64,000 nucleotides of DNA from Neodiprion pinetum (lineage: Eukaryota; Arthropoda; Insecta; Hymenoptera; Diprionidae), in NCBI RefSeq assembly GCF_021155775.2, contig NC_060232.1, positions 17,119,922-17,183,921 on the forward strand, written 5' to 3'. Shown here piece by piece: positions 20,345 to 31,643 of this stretch. The translations under genes were made by a program, and so were the position numbers. The first letter of the stretch is position 1, and each line of letters starts with the position of its first letter. Under the pieces are notes generated by a model that saw only the letters and a program-made list of their open reading frames with translations, searched no databases and was not told the origin of the DNA.

Positions 20345-23250
20345 CTATTTAAATCGTTTAATGTTTTCACTTTCCGTGATGTTTCTCGGTAGCATATTGT
20401 ATATCTGAAATCCTCTGTACACTATCGATCTTTCTGCCGTCACGGTCCTCGTTCTTTTAATAGCCAATTTATCTTCGTTTCTCGTATTATATTTATGTGT
20501 TTCACTCACTGTTTGTACATTATCACTCAAATATTCCGGCATCAGCCTGTTTTTCATTCTATACACCAAAACACATATATTAAATTTCATTTTTTCTTTT
20601 ACACTCATTATATCGAATACATATAACATATCTCTTATGGGTGTATACATATCTACCATCAGGATAGCTCGCATCGCATGATTTTGTAATCTTTGTAATA
20701 CCATCATATTTTCTTTGCTATATTTCAGTAACACCGAGCTACAATATTCATAATGTGGCGCTATTATGGCTTTATAAATTGTCTTTCTAGTGTGTAGACT
20801 TAAAAATCTTTTTATCCTATTTAAGAATCCAATTTTTTTCCCAATTTTTTCAGCTATATACCATGTGTGCTCTCCAAATGATAGATGTTCATCAATAATT
20901 ATTCCCAGATATTTAGTTTTCCTTACTTCTTTTACCATTTCATTTCCTACCTTAATCATACATTTATTTCTAATATTGATTTTTTTTTGATCATGAATCA
21001 CCATAGAAACTATTTTTTCAACATTGATTTCCAAGGAGTTACAGTTTAACCATTCATAAGTCTTTTTAGTCCTTGATTTATTGTACTCTCTATAATTTCC
21101 AGATTTCCATTCGATACATACAACATCATATCATCTGCAAACAATTTGCATCTACAACCAACTTCATTCATACATTTTACTACGTCATTAATACATAAAA
21201 TAAATAGGATTGGTCCCAGTTTTGACCCCTGTTGTACACCGAATTTGACTAGTAGTTCTTCCGATAAAATTTCGTTGTATAGCACTCTCTGTGTTCTGTT
21301 ATTTAAGTAAGATTTGAACCACTATATTGCTTTTCCTCCAGTTCCGTATTTTCTTAATTCATTAAACACTGTTTCTCTGTTTATAGTTTCAAATGCTCTT
21401 TTGAAGTCTATAAAAACGACTCCTATTATTTTACTTTCATCCATTTTTATTCTATATTCAATTAATGTACCTTGCAATGCTGTTTCACAAGAGTAACCTT
21501 GACGCAAACCAGATTGTTTCCTTCTTAATATTTTATTCTCATCTGGATATTTCATCAATTGGTTTTTTACTACTTGTTCTAAAATTTTCTCATACAAAGG
21601 TAGAGTATTTATCGGTCTATATTCTTCAATTTTTTTACTCTCTATTACTTTTGGTAAAGGAGTGACTATTGATGTTTTCCACTTTCTCGGAACTATTCCT
21701 TCCTTCATTGATCTGTTTATTAACTTGACCATTATGTTCAGATTACCTCTCCATACCATATTTATTATATCAACAGTAATATCACTTTTTGTTCCTTCTT
21801 TTGCATCTAAACTATTTATCACAGAGTCGATATCTTGATACGTTATTTCCTTGAATTCCTCTAGTCTAATATTATCTTCCACCAGACCATTAATATTATA
21901 ACTATTATTATTATAAGTATTATTACTATCATTTTTATTATTATTAGGACCATTCTCATTATTATTATTATTATTGTCCTTTATTTCAACCTCTTCTCTA
22001 TCTGTTGCTATATCTTTTACTATGTCTTCGACGCTATTCGTAAAAAACGAATTGATCTTATTCACCATTTCTTTCGGTTCGGTGCATAATACACCGTCAA
22101 ATTCCATCTCTTTTTTCCCATCGTTTAATTTTTTATCACCAATCAGTTGTTCAAGCGTTTTCCATATCTTTCTTGAATCATTGTTTTGCATATCTATATT
22201 TTGTTCATAGTACCTCTTCTTATTCTTTCGTATCATTTTCACTACATCGTTTCACGTTTTTCGGTATTCATCCCCACTTTTCTGCATTTTGGTTTCTATC
22301 GCTTGTTTATATACTCTATCTCTATGCCTACATGCTTCTCTTACATCTTCATCTATGCACGGTTTAGCCAGTTATTAAGTTGATATAACCTTTTGTACTG
22401 AGGGTGCCATTTCATTCATTGTTTTAACTATGGTGTTTATTGTACAGTTGGCGAGTTCATTTACTGCCATCTCTCTGTCTTGTTGCAATTTCATTTTATT
22501 TCTAAGCATTTCCTTGAAACTATCTTCCGAAATTTTACTGTAGTCCCGTTTTGTAGAGAACAGTTCGTTCATCATCATTTGTTATGTGAGCAATTATCGT
22601 GACTTTGACTATACTATGATCTGTTATCTTTGGAGTTGTCGATACATAAGTTTGAACCGAAAAGTTTGAAAACACCAAGTCAATTATTGTCTCCGATTTG
22701 TTTGTTATTATCGTTGGTTTGTCTACATATTGCTTAAGTCGCATGGATAAACAGTTATTTATTAGTCTATGCACATAATGATTGTCTTTGCTCACATCCA
22801 AATTAAAATCTCCCACTATTGTAAGGTGTCCTTTATCTATTATTTTCTCACATTCATTTACAATCATTGCAATACAACTTCCATCACTTGTACTAGGTGA
22901 GTGGTGAACATTTCCGATAATCATACCTTCATATTTACCATGTACAGTGCTCCCCCCCTAAGATATCCCTCTGTAAGATATTACTTCCCCTCATTTTACT
23001 ATCATATCCCCGCAATTCGGCTTCCCCACTATACTCAGTGTTGTTTACTTGCGCATGCGCGTAAGCCGCTACTATAAGTCAGCTGTCTACATATACACCC
23101 CACCTTTTAAGAGTAGAGGGGATACCTCTCTAAGATATTTTTCCTGGAACCAGAGCCCCGAGTCTGAAATCTTAGGGGGGGAGCACTGTAACTGTATTAC
23201 ATTTACTCACATATTTTGCTCGTAGTAGCACAGCAAGGCGAGTTCTACTT
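20345..23250 (-). pseudogene. LINE-C ORF2 remnant: endonuclease and reverse transcriptase
   Basis: The endonuclease C-terminal half is at 22535-23250 (VGDFNLDV, SETIIDLVFSN, ITDHSIV). RT motifs follow: PLPKV, RRKQSGLRQGYS, VFIDFKRAFETI, GVQQGSKLGPILF, and FADDMMLY with the catalytic Asp pair, then a thumb (KTKYLGIIIDEHLSFGEH) and a C-terminal basic region. The frame is broken by a MITE at 22945-23188, a TGA near 22250, a TAG at 21322-21324 and frameshifts near 22540 and 21040. An Asn-rich run at 21890-21980 comes from an (ATT)n expansion inside the coding region. Confidence 0.85.
22945..23188. mobile_element. 244-bp MITE, mariner/pogo type
   Basis: The terminal inverted repeats begin CAGTGCTCCCCCCTAAGAT and end with the reverse complement. 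They are flanked by TA on each side (22943-22944 and 23189-23190), the target duplication of Tc1/mariner/pogo transposases. There is no coding capacity. It interrupts the endonuclease region of LINE-C. Confidence 0.88.
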
Positions 23251-23296
23251 ACAGATTCCTGTTACCGACACTTACCGACATTCTCCCCACACCAAA

Positions 23297-23915
23297 ACCC
23301 TTTTCCGCGATGACGTCACAGTCTGCCGTACCGACTTGAGGTTAAAAACGTGCAACCGTACCGACAGTTGTATCGGTCGACATTAAAAATCGCACTGCTT
23401 CACCAACAATTCTTATCGGTCGAGGGTCAAAATCGTGCTGTTTTACCGACAATATTACCGACCGAAGGTCAAATGTAGTGCTCGTATGCCAACGGTAGAG
23501 GGTGCAGCGGGGGCGAGAACTTTTTCACCGTCCCGCATTCTTTTCCCACGATAGGACTGCTGTTGTGTGACATTTACCACTTGAAATTCCTTTCCCACGG
23601 TAGGACTGCTGATGTGTAACACCAACCACCCCCACATTCTTCTTCCACGTTATCAACCACGTGACATTCCAGAATTAATAGTTCCGAAAATTGTTTTTTA
23701 TCCACTCGAATGTCGGTTTGATATCGACCACGGGACATTCTTTCTGGCCTGTAACTGTCATGGGAACTCAACGATGAATTTTGAACGGGTTAAGTCAAGA
23801 CCAGAGTGCAAGGTTGACCGATAGCCGCGGTACATTCGAAGCCATGGATCTGCGGTGTTGGGTTACCATCGCTCTAAGAATGCTGAAAGGTGCGCGCGCA
23901 TACACAAACATTCGT
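23297..23915. repeat. Maverick-2 terminal inverted repeat, left end
   Basis: It matches 8820-9435 in reverse complement. It has a CRE-like TGACGTCA at 23311-23318, tandem GGTCAAA/TACCGAC units (23330-23470), the TTTCCCACGRTAGGACTGCTG repeats and the GATCTGCGGTGTTGGG block. The exact tip and target duplication could not be fixed, because LINE-C abuts it. Confidence 0.8.
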
Positions 23916-23984
23916 ATTTAATATCAACCATGTGACATTCTTTACCCCCCACCAAATTTCAAATTATATGGTGGGGGAACGTAA

Positions 23985-23990
23985 TATAAG
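23985..23990 (+). promoter_or_regulatory. TATA box for the 24038 gene
   Basis: TATAAG lies about 50 bases before the ATG at 24038, a spacing like that of the other Maverick genes here. Confidence 0.4.
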
Positions 23991-24037
23991 TCAAAAGTGA
24001 AAACTTCATCGCCAGTCTGGAGCTGTTCTTCTTGCAA

Positions 24038-24499
24038 ATGAGAAGTGCTCTGGAACAACAACGTGACTTAAAGAAACGACTAGAATCAGTCATCAAGAAT
24101 ATTGGAGGAGTGAAACATCTGCTGAGAATCAGATCAGACCCAATCAACTCACAAGAGATTTTAAGCTCATGTAACTCGACAGTAACGATCATGGACTTTT
24201 CAAAATTGAACAAAGTCGCTCGCCTGGAGACACTTCTGCCCTTAAAAAAGCTTTCGGACCTCGAAGTATACTTCGGATATCGAGTCAGCGGCGTTCATCG
24301 GGTGAAAACAAAATTTGGTGATAAAATCGTTCTGGATTCGGAGGACTCTCTCACGATTTTTCTACTGAACCGACTGACCAAGGCCCTCCAAGAAGATAAA
24401 GATTTGTTCCAGAAGGTGACGACAGCCAGTAAGGAGATACGGTTGCATCTACGCTATCTTGGCGGACCGTACGGTCAACTTGAATTCGTAAACGTATGA
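24038..24499 (+). CDS. Small conserved Maverick protein, OB-fold/SSB-like candidate
   Basis: This is an intact 153-codon frame. The first 60 residues are charged and helical (QQRDLKKRLESVIKN). From about residue 65 a beta-rich segment follows: LLPLKKLSDLEVYFGYRV, then VKTKFGDKIVLD, LTIFLLNRLTKAL, and an ending LHLRYLGGPYGQLEFV. The alternation of beta strands around a T-x-FG-x-KIVLD turn resembles an OB-fold single-strand DNA-binding domain, which would suit protein-primed replication, but I infer this from pattern only. It is the first gene after the TIR. C-terminal fragments of the same gene are in both palindrome arms, so it is a standard family gene. Confidence 0.75.
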   Translation: MRSALEQQRDLKKRLESVIKNIGGVKHLLRIRSDPINSQEILSSCNSTVTIMDFSKLNKVARLETLLPLKKLSDLEVYFGYRVSGVHRVKTKFGDKIVLDSEDSLTIFLLNRLTKALQEDKDLFQKVTTASKEIRLHLRYLGGPYGQLEFVNV

Positions 24500-24784
24500 T
24501 CCGAGTATCACATTTTGAATATCCAGTGTCTTGTGGAAGTCTTACGTTCAATGAACAAAAAAAAAAAGAATGAAATTATGAATATTTTTCCATTCATCGT
24601 TTAACCATCCTGTATACCTACTTAATCCTCCTGTTAATACTACGTACGTTTTGTACCTCGTAATTGTAACTCGAATTAAGTCTTAAAATAGAAGAAAATG
24701 CTACTTCGGACACCACGAAGCAATGATGCAGAGTTTCGAGCTTCGTTTGCGTCTTGCAACTGTAATGTGAAATCTACGATGAAT

Positions 24785-24892
24785 TTTGAACAGGTTCAGT
24801 AAAGACCAGAGTCCAAGGTCGACAGATAGCTGCGGTAGTATACATTCGGAGCCAAGGATCTGCGGTGTTGTGTTACTATCGCTCTATGAATG
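24785..24892. repeat. Internal Maverick repeat, split by Gypsy-M
   Basis: This is a further copy of the GATCTGCGGTGTTG block. The Gypsy-M element entered at its end. The block continues after the insertion at 33740 (AATGCAAAACATAACTCAG). Confidence 0.75.
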
Positions 24893-25334
24893 TGTTACGT
24901 CCGTGAGGAGAGTTACTCCTGAGCGGTAAGAGTAAACTGGTTGGCTTCGCTTTTACGTTCCAGGTCAACCGGAAATCAGGATGAGGATTGAATAACGTAG
25001 GGTTTGTTTGAGATATTACTTATATATTTATTTCGAGGAAGCTCAGATGGCGGTAAAAACGAAGTGTGCTGTATGAAGCTATGTAAGAAGTCTAGATGTG
25101 ACGTTGTTGAGAGTTAGAATAGGAGTGTTCCTCGAGACGTGAAACGTACGGGTGCAGAAAAGGTGTGACAATGCTAGGAGTAGGGAATGGAATTTGATGA
25201 GTAAGCGCGAAGGTGAATAGCGTGAGACTACGTAGAGATAAGAGGACAGGACAGAGACCATAAGATTAATGTAAGAACTGTGGGAGAGTTGGCAAGTAGG
25301 AAAAATAGAGAGAAATGGTATGCTGGACGCAACA
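24893..25334 (-). repeat. Gypsy-M 3' LTR
   Basis: 442 bp, a few percent different from the 5' LTR. A polypurine tract (GGGTGGGG on the minus strand, about 25335-25342) directly precedes it on the coding strand. Confidence 0.92.
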
Positions 25335-26160
25335 CCCCACCCGTCAGAGGGAGCATAGCGGTAGATATGGTCCCGAATATGGGAAGCAAGAAGGTGGAAA
25401 TGTCATATACAGTAGTGAAACATGATTTCAAAGTATGTGCTTGAAATTAGTTTTACAATTTTTCTTATTATAGGTAGTGTATGGTATTTATGATCTGAAT
25501 ATAATATGTTGTCCGTATATATGAAAATGATAATTGATGTGTGTTTACAAGTATGAAGTCGCAGTATGAATGTAGATTGAATATTGATTGATGCGTTCAG
25601 CAAAATTAGTTGGATATTTGAGGATAAGTGTTTGTAATAGTAAGTTTATGTTTGAGATAGTATGGTTTATATTCTGGATTACGTGTGAGCGTAAGGCATA
25701 TAGTTATAATACTATGGTTACATGATGTTGTTTGAAGCTAGGCGCCTAGGGTTAATGCGCATGGAAGCGGGTTAGTACGCTTAAGACTAAACAACATTGA
25801 TTTCTTTGATTCGCTGGGTACTAAGTAATACTATATTTTTTTTTTTTCTGATATATTGAGATACAGAGTTTGACCTATTCGTACAATGATATCGGTTATG
25901 AGTGTAGATATATTTTGGGCTAATTGTAAACTAAGGGTATAAGATCGTCATTACAATCATTTTAGTGCAGTAGTGTACACAAATATTTATTTTACTTATG
26001 TCTGTTTGACAGCGCAACAGCAGATCTTGTTAGCAATATAGTAGTTGCCTATTTGTGATAAGGTTTTTGTGAGGTTTTAAGTACTGGTGGGTTTAAAGGA
26101 AGCAGAGGTGGTGTGTGAGGAACTGCATCATGGGTTTCTACTTTGTTGGGAATGGGTAGG
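25335..26160 (-). other. Gypsy-M 3' untranslated region
   Basis: About 0.8 kb of AT-rich sequence without a coding frame lies between the pol stop and the 3' LTR, ending in the polypurine tract. No env remnant is visible. Confidence 0.65.
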
Positions 26161-27276
26161 TCAGAAGAAGTAGGTGGGTGGATAATATTGAGCGCGATTG
26201 GATTGCCCTACCCTGTTTGTTAGTTGGATTTTCAGTTTATTAAGATGAACCATTTTTGTTTTGTTTAGCGTGAGGTATATTTCGGCGTTAACGTCATCTA
26301 TTATTCGTTTGATGACATACGGGCCTTTATAATGATCTTGGAATTTTGACCTTGTTTCGTTCAATAGGTAGACAGTTTGTCCTACTTCAAATCGCTGTGG
26401 GTTGATCGTTCTGTCGTAGTGTTCTTTACTTTTCTGTTTAGCTTGTTTCAGGTTCAACGCGGCGCGTTTACGGATGTCTGTGAGATTCGCTATTAGATCG
26501 AGGAGGAATGTATCGTATGTATGCGTGGATGTGTTGCTTAGTATCGCATCTGTCGGTAGTTCAGCTTCCGAGCCGAAGATCAGCTGGTGAGGTGAATAAT
26601 GTGTACTGTCGTGTTTCGCTGTATTATAGCAGAAAATGGCGAAACGTATGAATTCATCCCAATCTTTACCTTCGTTGGTGTAATGTTTGATGTATTCGGT
26701 AATTACAAGGTGACTTCTTTCTAATGAGCCGTTTGATTGCGGTCTATAGGCGGTTGTTCGTAGTTATTCAATTTAAAAGAGCCTGCATATTTTTTTGAAA
26801 GCGGCACTCATGAAGTTTCGTCCCTGGTCAGTGAGTATAGTTCGTAGAGATCCATAGCGCGTGATGTATTCTTTAGCGAATACTGTCCCTATCGTCTTTG
26901 CCGTAGCATCGGGAATTGGAATGGCGTCTAAGAACTTAATCAGATTGCACTGGATCGTCAAAAGGTAGCGGTTATTCGATTTCGTAACAGGGAGTGGACC
27001 AATTAAATCTAGAGCTACTTTGTCAAAGGCCTCTGCGGGCGTGTCAGTGATTGCCATGGGTAATTTTGTTTTGATCCTGACTAGTTTTTTCCTCTGGCAA
27101 CTGCCGCAAGATCTGATGATATTTTGAATTTGCTTTTTCATATTTGGCCGAAAATATTTTTCTCTTATTTTATTGAAAATTTTTGTAACGCTTTGGTGTC
27201 CTCCGATCAGTGAGTCGTGGTACTCTTTGATCATGTCTTCGCGTAATCGTTCGTCTGGTATAATTGTAGTATTTCT

Positions 27277-27675
27277 ACAAAGTGTTAGTCGAATGTCTAA
27301 GTCCGCAAAAATGTGATAAATGAGTTTTTTAAAGATAGATCGTAGAATATCATCAACTCCTGGTCCTGACATGGGGAATGATATGGACCGAATGTCTAGT
27401 CCGGACAAGATAATCCTCAAGTTAACTAACGTGTAGAAAATGTCGTCAAGTCTGCCCGGGTCTGATTGACGTGATTTCACTACGAGGGTAAATATGTATT
27501 TGTTGTTTTTCAACCGAGTTTTGATTACGTCGGATATTTCTGGATTCTGGTTTTGAAAGGATTCCATGCTCATTAGATTTCCGTCTATCAACTGTTTTTC
27601 TAGTCCTTCTGTCCAACCACAATTAGCTGATACGAAATGAGCGTAATTATTGCACAACATGAGAAGTCCGTCATT
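27277..27675 (-). other. Macro domain 2 within Gypsy-M pol
   Basis: About 133 residues with the TARG1/OARD1-like pattern: NYAHFVSANC near the start, IFTLVVKSRQ in the middle, an even-length helix (FYTLVNLRIIL), SISFPMSGPGVDDI, and a terminal strand IRLTLC. The Lys and Asp positions that correspond to the catalytic pair of human TARG1 are kept. The GCGLD loop is altered to GPGVD. It lies directly before the integrase H2C2 finger. Confidence 0.65.
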
Positions 27676-28074
27676 AGTTTCGGTTACTTTGGGTGTTGGT
27701 GATATGTCATTTTGATTTTGTATGAAGTAATCTAAGCAACAAAAGTTGTCATTGTCAATATGGGGGCGGTCCGGTTTTCGCTCTTCGGGATTGTCGCGAC
27801 GTTGTGAGCCTAAAGGTGGTAGCGTTGCCGTAGGTACAACGGAGGCATCGCTATCCGTGTCTTCAACAGCTGACTCCGGATCATGAGTCACGGAGTCACT
27901 CTCCGAGATATCAGTTGGGTAGCGCGAGGGAGTAGAAACCGGAGCATGTCTTGGAGCTGACCTAGTGCCGGTCCGACGCATTGGCCGACGAGTTAAAGGG
28001 GGAGCAGGGATTCTGGGTGTTGATGCGTCTGCTTCAGATTCAGAAGATGTCGAGTCATAAGTCGGGTTTTGATA

Positions 28075-28485
28075 ATTACAAATGGTGATCGTTATGTCGG
28101 AGTCTTTGAATATGTAATGGATCATCCGATCAACAAGGTTCTAGTCTAACTTATCTAAGCCGCAGCCTAGTCTTGGAATCGAGAGCGATTTGACTTTGTC
28201 TTGTTCTAAGCAATTCTTTAGATTTACTAGAGTGTTGAACAGTGTCTCTTCAGTTGGTTTCTGGTAGTGGTATTTTTTGGTTATTTTCCTATTGATTAGT
28301 TGTCCCGCGACTCCTCGTGATGTCTTGCCGTCTGCCGAGATGCAGTGGGCTAGGTTATCTTGTCTGTCGAGGAGATTGGCGCGTATCTCTTGAATAAATT
28401 TACTATGCGTTAATGGTAGGTGGTTAAGATCTGTTACGAATTCCGTGAATCGAGGGGCGTAATTTCGTCCTTTACTGGTAGTGGC
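28075..28485 (-). pseudogene. Macro domain 1 within Gypsy-M pol
   Basis: NLAHCISADGKTSRGVAGQL, ITKKYHYQKPTEETL, LSIPRLGCGLDKL and DITITIC are in the right order for a TARG1/OARD1-type macro domain, which removes ADP-ribose from proteins. About 30 residues appear missing between the first and second blocks, and a TAG (28141-28143) follows GLDKLD. The family-typical Lys (ITKK) and Asp (GCGLD) are present. Confidence 0.75.
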
Positions 28486-28754
28486 TTCGGGTGTCGGCTT
28501 ATTCAGTGTGTCGGACTGTTCTTCACGTATTTTAACACTACGACCCTGTGGCTTACCGGAGTTTTGGTGTGATTTAGATGAGGTGAGTGCTTGAACTCGT
28601 TCCGTAGTTTGCTTGATCGTTTTATCGACTACGATCGGTGCCTCCGTTGGGCTGCTATTGTCAGTCATACTGGCACTTGAGTCAGAGATAACAGTAGGAG
28701 TCAAAGTGTCTTGTGATGCTTTGTTTCGTCTTCGTAGGGAAGGGCTGGTGGATT

Positions 28755-28990
28755 CATGTGCAGATTCATGCGCTCGTATTGGGTGCTGGTCTACATGTTT
28801 CATTCGCTTGTGAGCGCTGGTAGATGAAGATAGCGTATGCGGTTCGCAAGCACGTGTTGGATGTAGGTGAGCTATTTTAGTGAGTTTGTGAGCGCTGGTA
28901 GACGAAGACAGCGTACCTGGTTCGCGAGCACGTGTTGGGTATTGGCGAGCTACTTTGGCGCGCTTGTGGGCGTCAGTAGATGAGCATTCT
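28755..28990 (-). repeat. Three 78-bp (26-aa) coding tandem repeats in Gypsy-M pol
   Basis: Units begin SSSTDAHKR, SSSTSAHKL and SSSTSAHKR, each followed by a TRA/IRA stretch. They form a low-complexity linker between RNase H and macro domain 1. Confidence 0.85.
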
Positions 28991-30909
28991 GTTTCGGGTC
29001 GTGGCCGTTTTGAGGTAATAGGTAGAATTCGGAAAGAGTCAACAGGTGGATTTCTGGAAAGCGCGTCTGCGTTGGAGTTCGCTATTCCTTTTTTATGTTT
29101 TATGACGTACGAATATTCTTCCAACTTCAGTCTCCAGTGCATTAAACGAGAAGTCGGGTCCCGTACGTTTTTGATCCACTTTAGTGGTTCGTGGTCTGTT
29201 ACAAGGGTGAAGGTTCTACCGTAAAGGTAAGAACGAAAATGTTTGACGGCATAAACGACTGCTAAGAATTCTTTTTCGGACACCGAGTAATTGATTCCGG
29301 CCTTTTGTAACACCCTCAATGCATACGCGATTGGTGAATCCTCGCCATCTTTGTCTTGACTAAGTATTGCTCCTATTGCATACTTTGAAGCGTCGGTTGT
29401 TAGGATAAAGGGTTTTTCGAAGTCTGGATACTGCAGTATCGGTTCTCGATATAGACTATCGCGTAGTGTTTCGAACGCAAATTGATGTTCTGCTGTCCAT
29501 AGGAAAGGGCTATTCTTCTTCAGCAAATTATGAATAGGTCTAGCAATTTTTAAAAGATTAGGAATGAATCTTCGGTAGTAGCCTATCAAGCCTAAAAATT
29601 GTTCAATCTGTTTAGGATTCTTGGGGACTGGGTAGTTTTTCATTGCTGATATCTTCTCTGGATTAGGTATCAATCCATATTGAGTGATGACGTGACCTAG
29701 GTATGCTATTTCTTTACGCAGAAATTCACATCTGTCTGGCTGCAGGGTTAGTCCTGCATCAGACAATCTCTTCATGAGTTTCCGAAATTTGGTTTCGTGC
29801 TCCTCCAAGGATCGAGAGTAAATGACTATATCATCCAAATAGACAAACATATCTGTACCCTGTAATCCCGATAGAATCTGATCCATTAGACGTTGAAAGG
29901 TAAATGGGGCATTTTTTAAGCCAAATGGCATTCTAGTATATTTGAAATGGCCGTGAGGAGTCGAAAAAGCGGTCTTTACGCTGTGATCGGGATGCATTGG
30001 AATTTGGTGGAACCCGGAAGCCAGGTCGAACGTTGAGAAATATTCTGCGGAGCCTAGCTGATCTAGGATATCGACGATATTTGGTAGCGGGTAAGCGTCG
30101 CCAATGGTTTTTTCGTTTAGTTTCCGGAAGTCAATGACCATTCGCCACTTCTTTTCGCCGCTAGCATGTGATTTCTTGGGGATGATCCAGACCGGAGAAT
30201 TGTAAGGAGATGAAGAATGTGTGATAATGTTCTGATCAAGGAGTTTGGTCACTTGTTTTTGTATTTCGTCTTTGTCTACTCTTGGGTGTTTGTATTGTTT
30301 GGTATGAATTGGTGCGTCATTGGTAGTAGGGATCGTATGGCTGACTAAGTTTGTATGTCCCAGGGTGTCACCCGGGAGAAAAAATAAATGGTTGAATTCG
30401 ATAGCAAGATTAACTATTAATTGTTTTTCTTCGTCGTTCAAATGATCCAATCGTAAGTTTTCTTCCAAAATCTCAAGGCATCTTGAATCGTAATTTGGGG
30501 ATGTGGGAAGAACGCGATTCTCGATCCTTTTTTTTTCGTGTGAGACCTGTGCTAGTCAGACCTGTCCGCTGCTTGCAGTACTTGTATGCGTTGGGTGTGT
30601 TTTTGCACTGAGCGTGGCAGTGCTGGCGAGTTCATCGACTTCTTCCAGTGTTACGACTGGTCTCCTCATTTCCACAGCTGATTCGTCGGAATTTATTGCA
30701 TAAACCTAAGCAAACCCTTGTTGGTTGGTAACCAGGGCCTGTCCCAGGAATATGTTAGCGCCGACTTCCAACTGTTCTATGAATCCCGTTTTTACCGAGG
30801 GATTCGAAATTTTTAGTGCAATCACCTGAGCCGTTCGTGGTGGTATCAATATGTAGTCTTCGTTTAGAAGTTTGAATGGTTTGCCAGTATTGTTCGGTAT
30901 TATTTTTTC

Positions 30910-31599
30910 TGTATCGAAAGATATCGTTGCATTTTCGTTCCGTGAAAATATCGATCCTAAGATTCCGTCTTCTTGTATCGGAAACAGATCGTCGACTATA
31001 TGGAATATATGAAGGTTGTCACCGATTCGAATGCTAGTTGTTCCTACTTCTTTTATTGGCTCATGTATAGCACTGGTAACGTGGATCTGACCTTCGAGTA
31101 ATTTACACGGAACATGCGGATGTATTGCTCCGAGTTTGATTATGTTTACATCAGCACCGGTGTCAACTATAAATGTACTGGGTTGTCGTGTGAGTTCACC
31201 GGTGGTTATTCGAACCTTCGGTGTTTGTGTGACAGATGTTATGAGGATACGCGGTGGTGTTTTTGTGTAGGGTCTATGCTTGTTAAAGGAAATAACGCCG
31301 GTTTCGCGAGAGATCAGGTAGTTGTTTTTGAAACAGACAGTTGCCTTTTCCGAACGTAAAAAGTCTGCACTTAGTATACCGTCTTCGATGATAGGGAAGG
31401 AGTTATAGACAAGACGGAATTCGTGGCGTGTATTAGCTAACTTGATGTAGAGACTTCCAATTGTTCTGCTGGATTCTTCCGTTATCCCTGAAATCTGCCT
31501 AATGTCCGTCTTTGTGACGTGGACTCTTGGGTCGATTTTATCGATTTTTAATAAATTAATATTAGCGCCAGCATCTATTATCAGTGTCACGTACCCATT
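30910..31599 (-). other. Tandem retropepsin-like domains of Gypsy-M
   Basis: Domain 1 (about 31330-31599) has IIDAGANINLL at the active site, with Ala in place of the usual Thr/Ser. Domain 2 (about 30910-31179) has the canonical IVDTGADVNII. Both end with the same block (EDGILxxxFxRxExATxxF), so they are a duplication. Retropepsins work as homodimers, so a linked pair could form an intramolecular dimer, as in pepsin. Confidence 0.8.
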
Positions 31600-31643
31600 C
31601 AAAGACTGCGGGCATTGTGTTCGAATCTGTAGAGGGCCAGATT

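Larger units (their letters stand above)
20230..23260 (-). mobile_element. LINE-C, 5'-truncated non-LTR retrotransposon
   Basis: It contains endonuclease and reverse transcriptase pieces of a third LINE lineage, AT-rich and very lysine/asparagine rich. The 5' break lies at about 23260 against the tip of the Maverick-2 TIR, and a MITE is inserted at 22945-23188. Confidence 0.85.
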
